In this document: positions 8,002 through 19,438 of the stretch, piece after piece
Layout: each line of letters opens with the position of its first letter
Position numbering within the stretch: the stretch's first letter is position 1
Origin: Phenylobacterium zucineum HLK1
GTDB taxonomy: Bacteria > Pseudomonadota > Alphaproteobacteria > Caulobacterales > Caulobacteraceae
NCBI RefSeq assembly: GCF_000017265.1
Contig: NC_011144.1
Coordinates: 3,760,001 to 3,824,000 of the forward strand
Length of the DNA: 64,000 nt
Direction of reading: 5' to 3'
Position numbers and translations under genes: made by a program
The notes under the pieces: generated by a model
Database searches by the model: none
The model's input: the letters and a program-made list of their open reading frames with translations, nothing else
Told to the model about the DNA's origin: nothing

Positions 8002-8919
8002 TTGGGCGGACAGGGCGTGGAAGTGTGGCGGGGCGGCGTGGCCGCGTGGGAATGCGACCACATGGGCCACCTGAACGTCGGCTTCTATGTGAGCAAGTCC
8101 ATGGAGGCCCTGGCGGGTCTGGCCGCCGAGCTGGGGATGCCGCACGCCTTCGCCCCGCGCACGCCGTCCACCCTGATCGTGCGCGAGCAGCACATCCGCT
8201 TCCTGAAGGAGGCGCATCCCGGCGCGGCGCTGCACATGAACGGCGGGGTGGTGGAGATCGGAGACGACACGGCGCGGCTGCTGCTCCTGATGCACCATCA
8301 GGACGGGGCGCTGGCGGCCAGCTTCCAGACGCTGGTGGCGCACGCCACCGCCGCCGACGGCCGGCCTTTCCCGTGGCCTGAGCGGGTGCGCGCCCGGGCG
8401 GAGGCGCTGCGGATGGACGTGCCTGCGGCCGCGGCGCCCAAGTCGATCTCCCTGGATCCGGTGGTGACGTCGGCCAGCCTGGCCCGGGCCGAGGCGCTGG
8501 GCCTGAAGCGCACGGCCCTGGGCGCGGTCGGCGCGGGTGACTGCGACGTCTTCGGCCGGATGCGGACCGAGCTGATGATGGCGCGCATCTCGGACGGCAT
8601 TCCGCACTTCTTCGAGGGCCGACGACCGGGTGCAGGGGACGAGCGGCGCATCGGCGGGGCGGCGCTGGAGTACCGGCTGGTGCACCACGACTGGCCGCGG
8701 GCGGGGGACCGCGTGGAGCTTCGATCCGGATCGGCGGGCGGCGACGCCCGCTTCCGGCGGCTGGTGCACTGGCTGCTGGACCCGGAGACGGGCCGGCCCT
8801 GGGGCAGCGCCGAGGCGATCGCCGTCTCATTCGACCTCGACACCCGCAAGATCGTCGCCCTCTCCGACGAGGAGCTGGCCCGGGTCGAGGCGGCGGCCGT
8901 GAGGGGCCTTACGCTGTAG
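8002..8919 (+). CDS. Double hotdog acyl-CoA thioesterase-like protein
   Basis: 305-aa protein built of two hotdog halves. The first carries WECDHMGHLNVGFYVSKSME, the 4-hydroxybenzoyl-CoA thioesterase-type active-site helix with its acidic residue; the second has VGAGDCDVFGRMRTELMMA in the equivalent place. It should hydrolyse an acyl-CoA, substrate unknown. The start is probably the TTG at 8002, preceded by GGGAGGAA; no ATG lies close in frame. Its 3' end overlaps the convergent hydrolase gene by 11 bp. Confidence 0.82.
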   Translation: MGGQGVEVWRGGVAAWECDHMGHLNVGFYVSKSMEALAGLAAELGMPHAFAPRTPSTLIVREQHIRFLKEAHPGAALHMNGGVVEIGDDTARLLLLMHHQDGALAASFQTLVAHATAADGRPFPWPERVRARAEALRMDVPAAAAPKSISLDPVVTSASLARAEALGLKRTALGAVGAGDCDVFGRMRTELMMARISDGIPHFFEGRRPGAGDERRIGGAALEYRLVHHDWPRAGDRVELRSGSAGGDARFRRLVHWLLDPETGRPWGSAEAIAVSFDLDTRKIVALSDEELARVEAAAVRGLTL

Positions 8920-9796
8920 CCGCCAGCAGCTCGCGCGCCCGCTCGGGGCGCTCCATCGGCAGGAAGTGGGTCGTGCCGGGCTCGACCTCGATGGTGACCC
9001 GGCCGCTCGCCAGGAGCTCGGCCTCGTGACCCTCCAGCCGGGCGGTCGAGCCCTCGGCCGCCTTCAGGATGCGGATCGGGCAGCGGCTGGCGCGGAAGGC
9101 CGCCCAGGGGTCGTAGTTGTGCATCTTGAAGTTCGAGGCCTCCCACTCGGGCGTGCACGCCAGCACGACCTCGCCGTCCGCCTCGCGGAAGCCCGCCTCC
9201 ACGTAGTCGGCCAGCTGTTCCGGCCGCCAGGTGCGGAAGGCGCCGCGGCCAAGATAGGCGTCCATGGCCGCGGCCTTGCTCGGGAAGCGCGCGCGCCGGC
9301 GCAGGGCGCCCTGCACCAGAGGCGATTCGGCGATGTCGGGATTGTCCTGCGAGCGGCCGGCCAGCATGTCCGGCGAGAAGATCACCGGGTCGAACAGCAC
9401 CAGCGCCTTCGCCCGCTGCGGCTCGGCGGCTGCGGCCAGCAGGCTGGACGTGCCGCCCATGGAGTGGCCGGCCAGAGTCACCGGCCCCTCGGCCACGGCG
9501 GCGAGGAAGGCCAGCAGGTCGTCGCGGAACTCGTTCCAGCCCTCGCGATGGACGGGATCGGCCGGCAGCGTCGAGGCGCCGTGCCCGCGCAGGTCGATCG
9601 CCAGGATCCGGAGCCGGTCCGCCAGGGGCGCCAGGATCGTCCGGTAGGTCCGGGCGTTGAAGCCGTTGGCGTGGGAGAAGACGATGTCCACCGGCCGGTC
9701 CTTGGGCCCGAAGTCCAGGAACGCCATCTCCCCGCCGCGGTCCGGCAGCGGCATGCGCCCCGCGCGGGGCTCGTCGATCACCTGCATCGGACCCAT
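8909..9796 (-). CDS. Alpha/beta hydrolase
   Basis: About 295 aa with a standard alpha/beta-hydrolase core. The oxyanion region is FSHANGFNARTYRTIL, the nucleophile elbow is GHSMGG, the acid is probably in CTPEWEASNFKMHNYD or just after, and the catalytic His is in EPGTTHFLPMERPE. The start is taken at 9796 (MGPMQVIDEP) because starts further upstream would overlap the divergent DUF488 gene; 9787 is also possible. The substrate is unknown. Confidence 0.87.
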   Translation of the reverse strand: MGPMQVIDEPRAGRMPLPDRGGEMAFLDFGPKDRPVDIVFSHANGFNARTYRTILAPLADRLRILAIDLRGHGASTLPADPVHREGWNEFRDDLLAFLAAVAEGPVTLAGHSMGGTSSLLAAAAEPQRAKALVLFDPVIFSPDMLAGRSQDNPDIAESPLVQGALRRRARFPSKAAAMDAYLGRGAFRTWRPEQLADYVEAGFREADGEVVLACTPEWEASNFKMHNYDPWAAFRASRCPIRILKAAEGSTARLEGHEAELLASGRVTIEVEPGTTHFLPMERPERARELLAATA

Positions 9797-9824
9797 ATAA
9801 CCGCTGTTCAGGTCCGGAGAAGCC

Positions 9825-10256
9825 ATGAAGCTCGCCACCATCGGCTATGAGGCCGCGCCCCAGGCCGCCGTGATCCGGAAGCTGCAGGACGCCGGGATCG
9901 AGGTGGTGATCGACGTGCGCGCCGTCGCCGCCTCGCGCCGGGCCGGCTTCTCCAAGGGCCTGCTGTCGGCCAGCCTCGAGGACGCAGGCGTCGACTACGT
10001 CCACCTGCGGGCGCTGGGCACGCCCAAGCCCGGCCGCGAGGCCGCCCGGAAGGGCCGCACCGCCGAGATGCGGGCGATCTTCGAGGAGCACCTGAAGGAG
10101 CCCCAGGCCCAGCTGCAGCTCGCCCAGGCCGTGGAGATCGCCAGGGACCGCAAGGCCGCCCTGCTCTGCTTCTGCGCCGAGGCCCGCGGCTGCCACCGCC
10201 GGATCGTGGCTGAACGGATGTGCGAAGCCCTCCCCTTCGAGGTGGAGGACCTCTAG
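9825..10256 (+). CDS. DUF488 family protein
   Basis: 143-aa DUF488 protein. The family hallmark IDVRAVAASRRAGFSKGLL is at about residues 29-47, and the C-terminal CFCAEARGCHRRIVAERM carries the conserved Cys-x-x-Cys-His-Arg-type element. Biochemical function is not established for the family. It is divergent from the alpha/beta hydrolase gene with about 28 bp between starts, so the two share a promoter region. Confidence 0.88.
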   Translation: MKLATIGYEAAPQAAVIRKLQDAGIEVVIDVRAVAASRRAGFSKGLLSASLEDAGVDYVHLRALGTPKPGREAARKGRTAEMRAIFEEHLKEPQAQLQLAQAVEIARDRKAALLCFCAEARGCHRRIVAERMCEALPFEVEDL

Positions 10257-10312
10257 CCGCTTGGCTTCCCGCGGGTCACGGGCCGATGATGGCGCCGCGC
10301 AAGGAGGACGCC

Positions 10313-11191
10313 ATGAACGCCCCAGTCTCGGCCATCGACGTGACCACCACCGAGTGGACCTGCTTCGACGTCACGATCGAGGACAAGGTCGCCCATATCC
10401 GGCTGAAGCGGCCCGAGGCGCTGAACACCATGGTGCGGGCGTTCTGGAACGAGCTGCCGCAGATCGTGCGCGACATCAGCGACAACGCGCGGGCCCGCTG
10501 CATCGTGATCTCGTCCACCGGCAAGCACTTCTGCGCCGGCATGGACCTGGCGGTGTTCCAGGGCGGCGGCTCGACCTCGGCTCCGGCGTCGCAGGACAAG
10601 CACGTCAACGCCGAGGCCATGCGCTACCACGTCCGCCTGCTGCAGGACTCCTTCTCCTGCCTCGACCAGGCCCGCATCCCGGTGATCGCGGCGATCCAGG
10701 GCGGGTGCATCGGCGGGGCGGTCGACATGACCAGCGCCTGCGACATCCGCTACTGCACCGCCGACGCCTTCTTCGTGATCCAGGAGATCAACATCGGCAT
10801 GACCGCCGACGTCGGGACCTTCCCGCGGCTGTGCAAGCTGATCCCCGAGGGCTGGGTGCGCGAGCTGGCCTACACCGGCCGCAGGCTGCCGGCCCAGAAG
10901 GCGCGCGAGATCGGCCTCGTCAACGAGGTGTTCGACACCCACGAGCAACTGCTGGAGCACGCGCTCGGCACGGCCCGGGAGATCGCGTCCAAGGCGCCGC
11001 TGGCGGTGACCGGCTCGAAGGTGATGATCAACTACGCCCGCGACCACTCCATCGCCGACGCCCTCGACTACATCGCGGTCTGGCAGACGGGGATGTTCTC
11101 GGGGCCGCACATGGCCGAGGCGTTCAAGGCCAAGGCCGAGAAGCGCGAGGCCGACTTCCCGGACCTCGCCCCGCTCCGCAAGGAGATGTGA
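10313..11191 (+). CDS. Crotonase-family enzyme, probably delta(3,5)-delta(2,4)-dienoyl-CoA isomerase-like
   Basis: 292-aa crotonase-superfamily protein. CoA and oxyanion-hole motifs are STGKHFCAGMDL and AIQGGCIGGAVDM. The stretch QEINIGMTADVGTFPRL keeps the Glu and Asp seen in mammalian ECH1-type dienoyl-CoA isomerases (EVDVGLAADVGTLQRL), which points to isomerisation during beta-oxidation of unsaturated fatty acids rather than plain hydration. AAGGAGG at 10301-10307 precedes the ATG. Confidence 0.88.
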   Translation: MNAPVSAIDVTTTEWTCFDVTIEDKVAHIRLKRPEALNTMVRAFWNELPQIVRDISDNARARCIVISSTGKHFCAGMDLAVFQGGGSTSAPASQDKHVNAEAMRYHVRLLQDSFSCLDQARIPVIAAIQGGCIGGAVDMTSACDIRYCTADAFFVIQEINIGMTADVGTFPRLCKLIPEGWVRELAYTGRRLPAQKAREIGLVNEVFDTHEQLLEHALGTAREIASKAPLAVTGSKVMINYARDHSIADALDYIAVWQTGMFSGPHMAEAFKAKAEKREADFPDLAPLRKEM

Positions 11192-11206
11192 CGCCGCCCG
11201 CGGCGG

Positions 11207-12445
11207 CTAGACTTCCATTTCGGCCGCGCTGAGGTCGCAGCCGGCCATCAGCGCGCCCTGCATGTCCGCTTCCAGCAGGCGGGCCTTGTGGGCGTGCGCA
11301 CCGCGCATGTCGGCCTGCTTCAGGCCCGCGCGGGTCAGATCGGTGCGGACGAACCGGCCGGGGGCGATCATCAGCGGGCCCATCTTGGCGCCGCGCAGGT
11401 CGGCGCGGGTGAGCTGGGCGTCCATCAGCCGGGCCCCCCGCAGATCGGCCTCGCGCAGGATCGCCCCGCGGAAGTCGCAGCCGGTCAGGTCGGCGCCCTG
11501 CAGCTGGGCGCCCTCCAGGTCCATGCCGAAGAAGATCGAGCGCGGCGCCGACAGCGCCGTCAGCTTGCGGCGGCGCAGGCTCTTGAGCGGCCGGAAGTCC
11601 ACCTGCTCCAGCTTCATGACCGCGCCGCGGGCGCCGTCGCTGTCGCAGTAGGCCTCGTGGTCCGCCAGCACCTCTTCCAGCGACCGGTCGTCGACGTAGA
11701 CGATCGGCGGCGGCGCGCGGAGCACCTCCGAGAGGTCGACGTCCTCGAGCCGGGCCTGGTCGAGATTGGCGCCCGCCAGCACGGCCCGCTTCAGCGAAAC
11801 GCCGGTGAGGTCGGCGCCGCCGAGGTCGGCGCCCGACAGGTCCGCCCCGTCCAGCACCGCCCGCGTCAGGCGCGCGCCGGCCAGGACGGCGCCGGTGAGA
11901 TTGGCGTCGGTGAAGTCGCTGGCCATGGCCACGGTGCCGGCCATCTGGGCGCCTGCGAGGTTCGCCCCCGACAGCACGGCGTAGTTCAGCTCGCCCGGGC
12001 GGTGCTCGTGGCGCAGGATCCGGAAGCCGTCCAGCTTGTCCTGCAGGGCGATGCGGCCCTCGCGCAGGTCGCAGCCGGCGAGCTCGGCGCCCGACAGGTT
12101 CGCGCCCTTCAGGCAGGCGCCGCGCAGGTCGGCCCGCTTCATGTTCGCGCCGCGCAGGTCCGCCTCGCGCAGGTCGGCTCCGAACAGGATGGCGCGAGAG
12201 AGATTGGCCCGCGCCAGCATGGCGCCTTCCAGCTTCACGCCCGCCAGATCCGCATCGCGCAGGTCGACGCCCTCGAGCGAGCAGTTCGACAGGTCGGCGT
12301 AGGTCATCGAGAACCGCCGGCCGCCCGAGCGACCGGCGAGGTAGCGCTGATGGGCTTCCAGCGCCTCGCGCAACGTCTGGGCGTCGATGGCCAGATGGTG
12401 CTGTTGGGCTTGGCTCTGCATGGGGTCCTTCGAGGCGGCGACCAT
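11207..12445 (-). CDS. Pentapeptide-repeat protein
   Basis: 412-aa protein made largely of A(D/N)LXX pentapeptide repeats, for example ADLREADLRGANMKRADLRG, arranged in two blocks separated by a non-repeat segment around DGFRILRHEHRPGELNY and a longer break around residues 230-300. These fold as a right-handed quadrilateral beta-helix. No signal peptide or membrane helix. The N-terminal 45 residues are non-repeat. Some relatives (Qnr, MfpA) mimic DNA and bind gyrase, but this cannot be inferred here. An ATG at 12421 with AAGGA upstream is an equally good start. Confidence 0.9.
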   Translation of the reverse strand: MVAASKDPMQSQAQQHHLAIDAQTLREALEAHQRYLAGRSGGRRFSMTYADLSNCSLEGVDLRDADLAGVKLEGAMLARANLSRAILFGADLREADLRGANMKRADLRGACLKGANLSGAELAGCDLREGRIALQDKLDGFRILRHEHRPGELNYAVLSGANLAGAQMAGTVAMASDFTDANLTGAVLAGARLTRAVLDGADLSGADLGGADLTGVSLKRAVLAGANLDQARLEDVDLSEVLRAPPPIVYVDDRSLEEVLADHEAYCDSDGARGAVMKLEQVDFRPLKSLRRRKLTALSAPRSIFFGMDLEGAQLQGADLTGCDFRGAILREADLRGARLMDAQLTRADLRGAKMGPLMIAPGRFVRTDLTRAGLKQADMRGAHAHKARLLEADMQGALMAGCDLSAAEMEV

Positions 12446-12601
12446 GCTCGTCCCGCGCTTAAGGAACGGTTTCGCGACAACCCTAAGAGCCGTTTACGCA
12501 AGCGCCCGCTCCACGCCCGGGCGCGCAGGGCCCCATGCGCGAGCGCGCCGGCAGGCGTTCGCCGCGAACGCCCGGGCCGAACGCTCAGCCAGGAAGAAGA
12601 C

Positions 12602-13276
12602 TTAGTTGCCGGGGGTCTCGCCGCGGGCGGCCGCCGCGATCAGGGCGGCGATGCGGTCGGTGGAGTCGGCGGCCTGGGTCAGCACCCCGATCGGGCCGGC
12701 GCCGGGACGCACCGCCGCGCCCATCTGGCTGGCGGCCGACTGGGCGACCGCGATCATGCCGTTCTGGACCTTCGACAGGCCCGAGGCGGCCAGCACGCGA
12801 GCCGTGGCGTCGGGATAGATGAACCCATGCGTCGGATAGGTGGAGCCGCCGAGGTCGCCGCTGGGGTCGTACCAGACCTTCACCTGGCTCCAGTCGCCGT
12901 CGGGGGAGACGTCGATCACCGTGACGTCCTTCTCCACCTTGCCGCGCGAGCCTTCAATCGGCGACCAGTTGGCATGCGTGATCTGGACGACGCGGTCGGT
13001 CAGCACCTGGCTGACCACGGCCACGTGGCCCAGCCGCATGCGAGACGTGGGCTTGAAGCACAGGACAGCGCCCGCCCGCGGCTGGAAACCGGTTTCGTAC
13101 TTGCCGGCGGCCTGCTGCCACCAAGTGCGCGCATCGCCGAAGATCTGGATGCCCGAGATCAGGCGCGCGAACGGCACGCACTGCCAGTAGGTGTCAGCGA
13201 TGGCTCCGGCCGGCGCGAAGGCCATAACGGCCGCAGCGGCCAAGGAACCCGCAAGGGTCCTCATCCGTTTGCGCAT
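12602..13276 (-). CDS. Secreted CHAP-domain protein (putative peptidoglycan amidase/endopeptidase)
   Basis: 224 aa with a Sec signal peptide (LAAAAVMAFAPAGAIA) and a CHAP domain right after it. The catalytic Cys is in WQCVPFARLISG, the His in RLGHVAVVSQVL, and a polar partner in ITHANW. CHAP enzymes cleave peptidoglycan stem peptides or crosslinks. The C-terminal 60 residues are Ala-rich without a recognisable binding module. A perfect DnaA-box sequence lies about 100 bp upstream of the start. Confidence 0.87.
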   Translation of the reverse strand: MRKRMRTLAGSLAAAAVMAFAPAGAIADTYWQCVPFARLISGIQIFGDARTWWQQAAGKYETGFQPRAGAVLCFKPTSRMRLGHVAVVSQVLTDRVVQITHANWSPIEGSRGKVEKDVTVIDVSPDGDWSQVKVWYDPSGDLGGSTYPTHGFIYPDATARVLAASGLSKVQNGMIAVAQSAASQMGAAVRPGAGPIGVLTQAADSTDRIAALIAAAARGETPGN

Positions 13277-13778
13277 GTTCTGGCGACTCCCCGAAACTGG
13301 GCGAAGGGATAACCTTATCTGCGCTTGAGTGAAAAGAGGGTTTACGGGCCCCGCCCGGTCGGCCAGAGGAACTTATCCACAGCCCCGCCGGCGGCGCCCG
13401 CCGATCCGGATCGAACACCTCAAGTCATGCCAGAAGAACAGACCGTTCATCTTCATGAACTTAAGCACGTTCGCCAGCGCGACATCGCGGATGAACTGTA
13501 TTTGAGCTCGACGGGCCCCGGTCTTCAGCGGATCTGGACTTCGCGCTGCCGCGATGTCGCCCATGTGCGCGCGCTGAAACAAATCGAAACACGCGCGCCG
13601 CCCGCCCCGGCGGCCGTCACTACGGCGGGTCGCCAAGACAAAAGACATTGCGATCACGAACTTGAGAGCAGCGGCGGAACGCCGCATTTCCGGGCGCCCG
13701 CACGCCGCCGTTCGGCAGGACTAGGCGCGACCGCCCGATACGCTATCTAGCGAAGCTGGATTTTCGGAGACCCCCTGA
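13277..13778. other. Non-coding region between the CHAP gene and terC
   Basis: About 500 bp without a convincing gene, noticeably less GC-rich in its middle. Two overlapping open frames (13325-13750 plus, 13373-13687 minus) have poor starts and no family resemblance. It should contain the promoters of the divergent CHAP and terC genes. It holds GACTC at 13284-13288 (a CcrM-type GANTC site) and TTATCCACA at 13373-13381. I found no RNA gene in it. Confidence 0.5.
13373..13381. promoter_or_regulatory. Consensus DnaA-box sequence TTATCCACA
   Basis: Exact match to the canonical high-affinity DnaA box. It is a single copy, so not an origin by itself; it lies upstream of the cell-wall CHAP gene and could make that gene DnaA-responsive or titrate DnaA. 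Confidence 0.45.
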
Positions 13779-14576
13779 ATGGACATCGCCGCGCTGCTCA
13801 GCGACCCGGCCGCCTGGGCCGCCCTCATCACCCTGATCGTGATGGAGGTGGTGCTTGGGATCGACAACCTGATCTTCATCTCGATCCTCTCGAACAAGCT
13901 GCCCGAGCATCAGCGCCAAAGGGCGCGGCGCATCGGCATCTCGCTGGCGCTGATCATGCGCCTGGCCCTGCTCTCCACCCTGGCCTTCATCGTCGGCCTC
14001 ACCCAGCCGGTCTTCGAGCTGCCCTGGCAGGGCCCGCCCGGCGAGCACGGCGAGCCGATGTTCGAGCTGTCGTTCTCCTGGCGCGACCTGATCCTGATCG
14101 CCGGCGGCCTCTTCCTGGTGTGGAAAGCCACCAACGAGATCCACGAGAAGGTCGACCCGGCCGCCACTCACGGGGTGATGGACGCCGACTCCAAGGTGAT
14201 CTCCAACATGGGCTCGGCGATCTTCCAGATCCTGCTGCTGGACCTGGTGTTCTCGGTGGACTCGATCCTGACCGCCGTCGGCATGACCGACCACCTGCCG
14301 ATCATGGTCACCGCGGTCGTGGTCGCCGTGGGCGTGATGCTGCTGGCCGCCGACCCGCTGGCGAACTTCATCAACAAGAACCCGACCGTGGTCATGCTGG
14401 CCCTGGGCTTCCTGCTGATGATTGGCGCCGTGCTGATCGCCGACGGCTTCGGCTTCCACGTGCCCAAGGGCTACATCTACGCGGCCATGGCCTTCTCGGC
14501 GGGCGTGGAGGCGCTGAATATGCTGGCCCGCAAGGCGGTGGCGCGGAAAGGCGCCGACGCCGAAGCCAGGCACTAG
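13779..14576 (+). CDS. TerC family integral membrane protein
   Basis: 265-aa TerC/Alx-type membrane protein with about seven hydrophobic helices. The acidic intramembrane motifs [13 protein letters not shown] (helix 1) and [17 protein letters not shown] (middle) are the family hallmarks and probably bind a divalent cation. Family members are tied to manganese efflux and tellurite resistance. The N-terminus needs no signal peptide. Convergent with priA, with only 3 bp between stops. Confidence 0.9.
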   Translation: MDIAALLSDPAAWAALITLIVMEVVLGIDNLIFISILSNKLPEHQRQRARRIGISLALIMRLALLSTLAFIVGLTQPVFELPWQGPPGEHGEPMFELSFSWRDLILIAGGLFLVWKATNEIHEKVDPAATHGVMDADSKVISNMGSAIFQILLLDLVFSVDSILTAVGMTDHLPIMVTAVVVAVGVMLLAADPLANFINKNPTVVMLALGFLLMIGAVLIADGFGFHVPKGYIYAAMAFSAGVEALNMLARKAVARKGADAEARH

Positions 14577-14579
14577 CCG

Positions 14580-16739
<2,160 letters not shown>

Positions 16740-16802
16740 CGGGGGTTCGCTCCGCCCCTCTTGGCGGCTACAAGCGGGCCGAACAAGCTCAAGGCGCCAA
16801 GT

Positions 16803-17456
16803 ATGCAGCTCTTCCTCGACACCACCGACGTCGCCGTCCTGAAGGACCTCGCCGCCACCGGCCTGGTGGACGGCGTCACCACCAATCCGTCGCTGATCGC
16901 CAAGTCCGGCCGGAACATGCTGGAGGTGATCGCCGAGATTTGCGGCATCGTCGAGGGGCCCGTCAGCGCCGAGGTCGCCGGGACCGACGTCCACACCATG
17001 CTGGCCGAGGGCCGCAAGCTGGCCGGCGTCGCCCCCAACGTCGTGGTGAAGGTGCCGCTGACCCGGGAGGGCCTGATCGCCACGTCCGAGTTCTGCGCCG
17101 AGGGCATCCAGACCAACGTGACGCTCTGCTTCTCGGCGGCCCAGGCGCTGCTCGCCGCCAAGGCGGGCGCCACCTACATCAGCCCGTTCATCGGCCGCCT
17201 CGACGACCACGGCGCCGAGGGCATGGACCTGATCAGCGAGATCCGGGCGATCTACGACAACTACGACTTCGACACCGAGATCCTCGCCGCCTCGATCCGC
17301 ACGTCCGCCCACGTGAAGGAAGCGGCCCTCGCCGGCGCCGACTGCGCCACCATCCCGCCCGACGTGTTCCAGGCCCTCTTCAAGCACCCGTTAACCGAAA
17401 AGGGGCTTCAACAATTCCTCGCCGACTGGGCCAAGACGGGCCAGTCGATCCTGTAG
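16803..17456 (+). CDS. Transaldolase / fructose-6-phosphate aldolase family
   Basis: 217-aa short transaldolase (MipB/TalC type). [17 protein letters not shown] opens the TIM barrel; the Schiff-base lysine is in [24 protein letters not shown] and [20 protein letters not shown] are family signatures. It transfers dihydroxyacetone units in the pentose phosphate pathway. Divergent from priA with about 60 bp between starts. A DUF484 gene follows 15 bp after its stop. Confidence 0.93.
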   Translation: MQLFLDTTDVAVLKDLAATGLVDGVTTNPSLIAKSGRNMLEVIAEICGIVEGPVSAEVAGTDVHTMLAEGRKLAGVAPNVVVKVPLTREGLIATSEFCAEGIQTNVTLCFSAAQALLAAKAGATYISPFIGRLDDHGAEGMDLISEIRAIYDNYDFDTEILAASIRTSAHVKEAALAGADCATIPPDVFQALFKHPLTEKGLQQFLADWAKTGQSIL

Positions 17457-17471
17457 GAAAGGCGTAGCGGA

Positions 17472-18155
17472 ATGGACGGATCCCAGGGTGAGCTGACGGC
17501 CCAAGCGCTCTCGCCCGACGAGGTCCGCCGGTTCCTGTCCGACAATCCCGAGTTCCTGCGCGAGGACGACGGCCTGCTGGCCGAGCTCGGCCTGAAGGTC
17601 GCCGCCGGCAACGTCGTCGACTTCGGCCCCGCCGCGCTCGCCCGCGTCCACGCCGCGCACCAGCGCGAGGCCGAGATGCGCCAGCTGCTGGAGGAGACCG
17701 CGCGGGCCAATTTCTCGGCCCAGGCCCAGACCCACGGCGCCGTCGTGGACCTGCTGGACTCGCGCAACCATTCCGACCTCGCCCGGCGCGTGGACGAGCT
17801 GGCGCGCACCCGCTTCGGCCTCGCCGCCGGCTTGATCGCCCTGGAGGTCGAGGGCGCCCCGCCCGCCGGCTGGCGGCATCTGGTGGATGGTCAGGTGGAC
17901 ATGATCCTGGGCGGGCCGCAGCGCCTGGCGCGCATGGGCTTCGCCCCTACGGCCCTGGGCCTGTTCGGCGACGTCGGCCCCGAGATCGGTTCGATGGCTA
18001 TGGTCCGGATGGCGATCTGGGAGCCTTCGCGCACGGGGCTGCTCGCCTTCGGCTCGGCCGATCCCGAAGGCTTCACCCCCGACATGGGCTCCGAACTCGT
18101 GGCCTTCCTCGCCCGCGTGGTCGAGCGCACGGCCGAGCGATGGCCGCTCCTCTGA
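17472..18155 (+). CDS. DUF484 family protein (GAF-like)
   Basis: 227-aa DUF484 protein. Typical N-terminal signature EVRRFLSDNPEFLREDDGLL, then a helical segment (RVHAAHQREAEMRQLLEE), and a GAF-like C-terminal half ending TPDMGSELVAFLARVVERT. Molecular function is unknown, but DUF484 genes commonly precede xerC in proteobacteria, as here, where the xerC start overlaps by 16 bp. Cotranscribed with transaldolase and xerC. Confidence 0.9.
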   Translation: MDGSQGELTAQALSPDEVRRFLSDNPEFLREDDGLLAELGLKVAAGNVVDFGPAALARVHAAHQREAEMRQLLEETARANFSAQAQTHGAVVDLLDSRNHSDLARRVDELARTRFGLAAGLIALEVEGAPPAGWRHLVDGQVDMILGGPQRLARMGFAPTALGLFGDVGPEIGSMAMVRMAIWEPSRTGLLAFGSADPEGFTPDMGSELVAFLARVVERTAERWPLL

Positions 18156-19066
18156 CCGCCTTCGACGCCCGGGCCGCCTGGCTTGGGCGCCTGGAGCACG
18201 AACGGCGCGCCTCGCCCCGGACGCTGGAGGCCTACGGCTTCGTCGTCGCCCGCTACCTCGCCTTCCTCGAGCGGCATCGCGGGGAGGCGCTGTCGGCGAA
18301 GGACCTGGGATCGGTCACCGCCGGGGAGGTCCGCGCCTGGCTCGCCCACCTTCGCTCGGGCGAGACGCCCCTGTCGCCGCGCTCGCTCAGCCAGGCGCTG
18401 TCGGCCATCCGCACCTTCCACAGGTTCCTGGACCGGCGGCTGGAGATTCCGAACGCCGCCGTCGGCCTCGTGCGCGGCCCGCGCGTCAAGCCCGGCGCGC
18501 CGCGGCCGGTGAGCGAGGACCAGGCGATCGGCCTGATCGCCGAGCCGGCGTTCGACCCCGACCGCGAGGGCTGGGAGGCCGCCCGCGACCAGGCGGTGCT
18601 GACCCTGCTCTACGGCTGCGGCCTGCGGATCTCGGAGGCGCTCTCGCTACGGCGGTCCGACGCGCCCCTCCCCGAGCAGCTGCGCATCACCGGCAAGGGG
18701 GCCAAGACCCGGATCGTGCCGGTCCTGCCAGCGGTTCGCGAAGCGGTGGACGCCTATCTGACCCAGGTCCCCTTCGGGCTCGCTCCCGACGAGCCGCTGT
18801 TCCGGGCCAAGCGCGGCGGCCCCCTGAGCCCGCGCCACGTGCAGGCGACCGTCCAGCAGCTGCGCGGCCGCCTGGGACTTCCCGCCAGCGCCACGCCGCA
18901 TGCCCTGCGCCATTCGTTCGCCACCCACCTGCTGGGGGCCGGGGCGGACCTGCGGTCGATCCAGGAGCTGCTGGGCCACGCCTCGCTGTCGACGACGCAG
19001 CGCTACACCGAGGTCGACGCCGCCGCCCTGCTCAGCGCCTATTCGGCGGCCCATCCGAGGGCCTGA
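18140..19066 (+). CDS. xerC: Tyrosine recombinase XerC
   Basis: 308-aa site-specific recombinase for chromosome dimer resolution. N-terminal SAM-like core-binding domain (HERRASPRTLEAYGFVVARY), then the catalytic domain with Arg in YGCGLRISEAL, Lys in RITGKGAKTRIVPVLP, HxxR in PHALRHSFATHLLGAGADLR, and the nucleophile Tyr in LGHASLSTTQRYTEVD. All active-site residues are present. It follows DUF484 with a 16-bp overlap. XerC versus XerD is decided here mainly by the DUF484 context. Confidence 0.92.
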   Translation: MAAPLTAFDARAAWLGRLEHERRASPRTLEAYGFVVARYLAFLERHRGEALSAKDLGSVTAGEVRAWLAHLRSGETPLSPRSLSQALSAIRTFHRFLDRRLEIPNAAVGLVRGPRVKPGAPRPVSEDQAIGLIAEPAFDPDREGWEAARDQAVLTLLYGCGLRISEALSLRRSDAPLPEQLRITGKGAKTRIVPVLPAVREAVDAYLTQVPFGLAPDEPLFRAKRGGPLSPRHVQATVQQLRGRLGLPASATPHALRHSFATHLLGAGADLRSIQELLGHASLSTTQRYTEVDAAALLSAYSAAHPRA

Positions 19067-19069
19067 GGC

Positions 19070-19378
19070 TCAATCCCGCGGTTTGGCGAAGCGCCCGTCG
19101 CCGCTGACGTTCTCGCGCACGACCACCGGCTTGGAGCACCCCTTCTCGTCGAGGCGCAGCACGGTCAGCTCGTGGTTGGCGGGCGGCAGCTCGTCCAACC
19201 GCTGCGCATCGCCGGACGGCGCGTCCCGACGGACCGGCTGGGCGTCCCAGACCCCGCACGCGACGGCGCGCATGTGCATCGGCAGCTCCGCACCCGCCGG
19301 CGGGGCTCCGCGATAGACCTTTACCTGCGGCGCCGGCTGGGCGGCGGCCACTACGGTCGCGGCGAGAAGTGCGAGCAT
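19070..19378 (-). CDS. Small exported protein of unknown function
   Basis: 102-aa protein beginning with a signal-like stretch MLALLAATVVAAAQPAPQ, so probably periplasmic. Two cysteines (AVACGVWDAQ and DEKGCSKPVV) could form a disulfide. No family recognised. Its stop is 3 bp from the xerC stop on the opposite strand. Confidence 0.6.
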   Translation of the reverse strand: MLALLAATVVAAAQPAPQVKVYRGAPPAGAELPMHMRAVACGVWDAQPVRRDAPSGDAQRLDELPPANHELTVLRLDEKGCSKPVVVRENVSGDGRFAKPRD

Positions 19379-19438
19379 CTCGGGCCTCCTGTCTGAGCCT
19401 CATGCTGCCCCCTCAACCGCAGGTGGCCAAGTGAAGTT

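Noticed and set aside
11207..12445. Pentapeptide protein as a quinolone-resistance (Qnr) protein
   Set aside because: Much longer than Qnr, interrupted by non-repeat segments, and not near gyrB; resistance cannot be inferred.
13325..13750. Two overlapping frames in the gap before terC as possible genes
   Set aside because: Weak start signals, no ribosome site, no family resemblance, and they contradict each other.
18140..19066. xerC as the integrase of a mobile element
   Set aside because: The DUF484 neighbour, normal base composition and absence of attachment sites or element genes indicate the housekeeping dimer-resolution recombinase.
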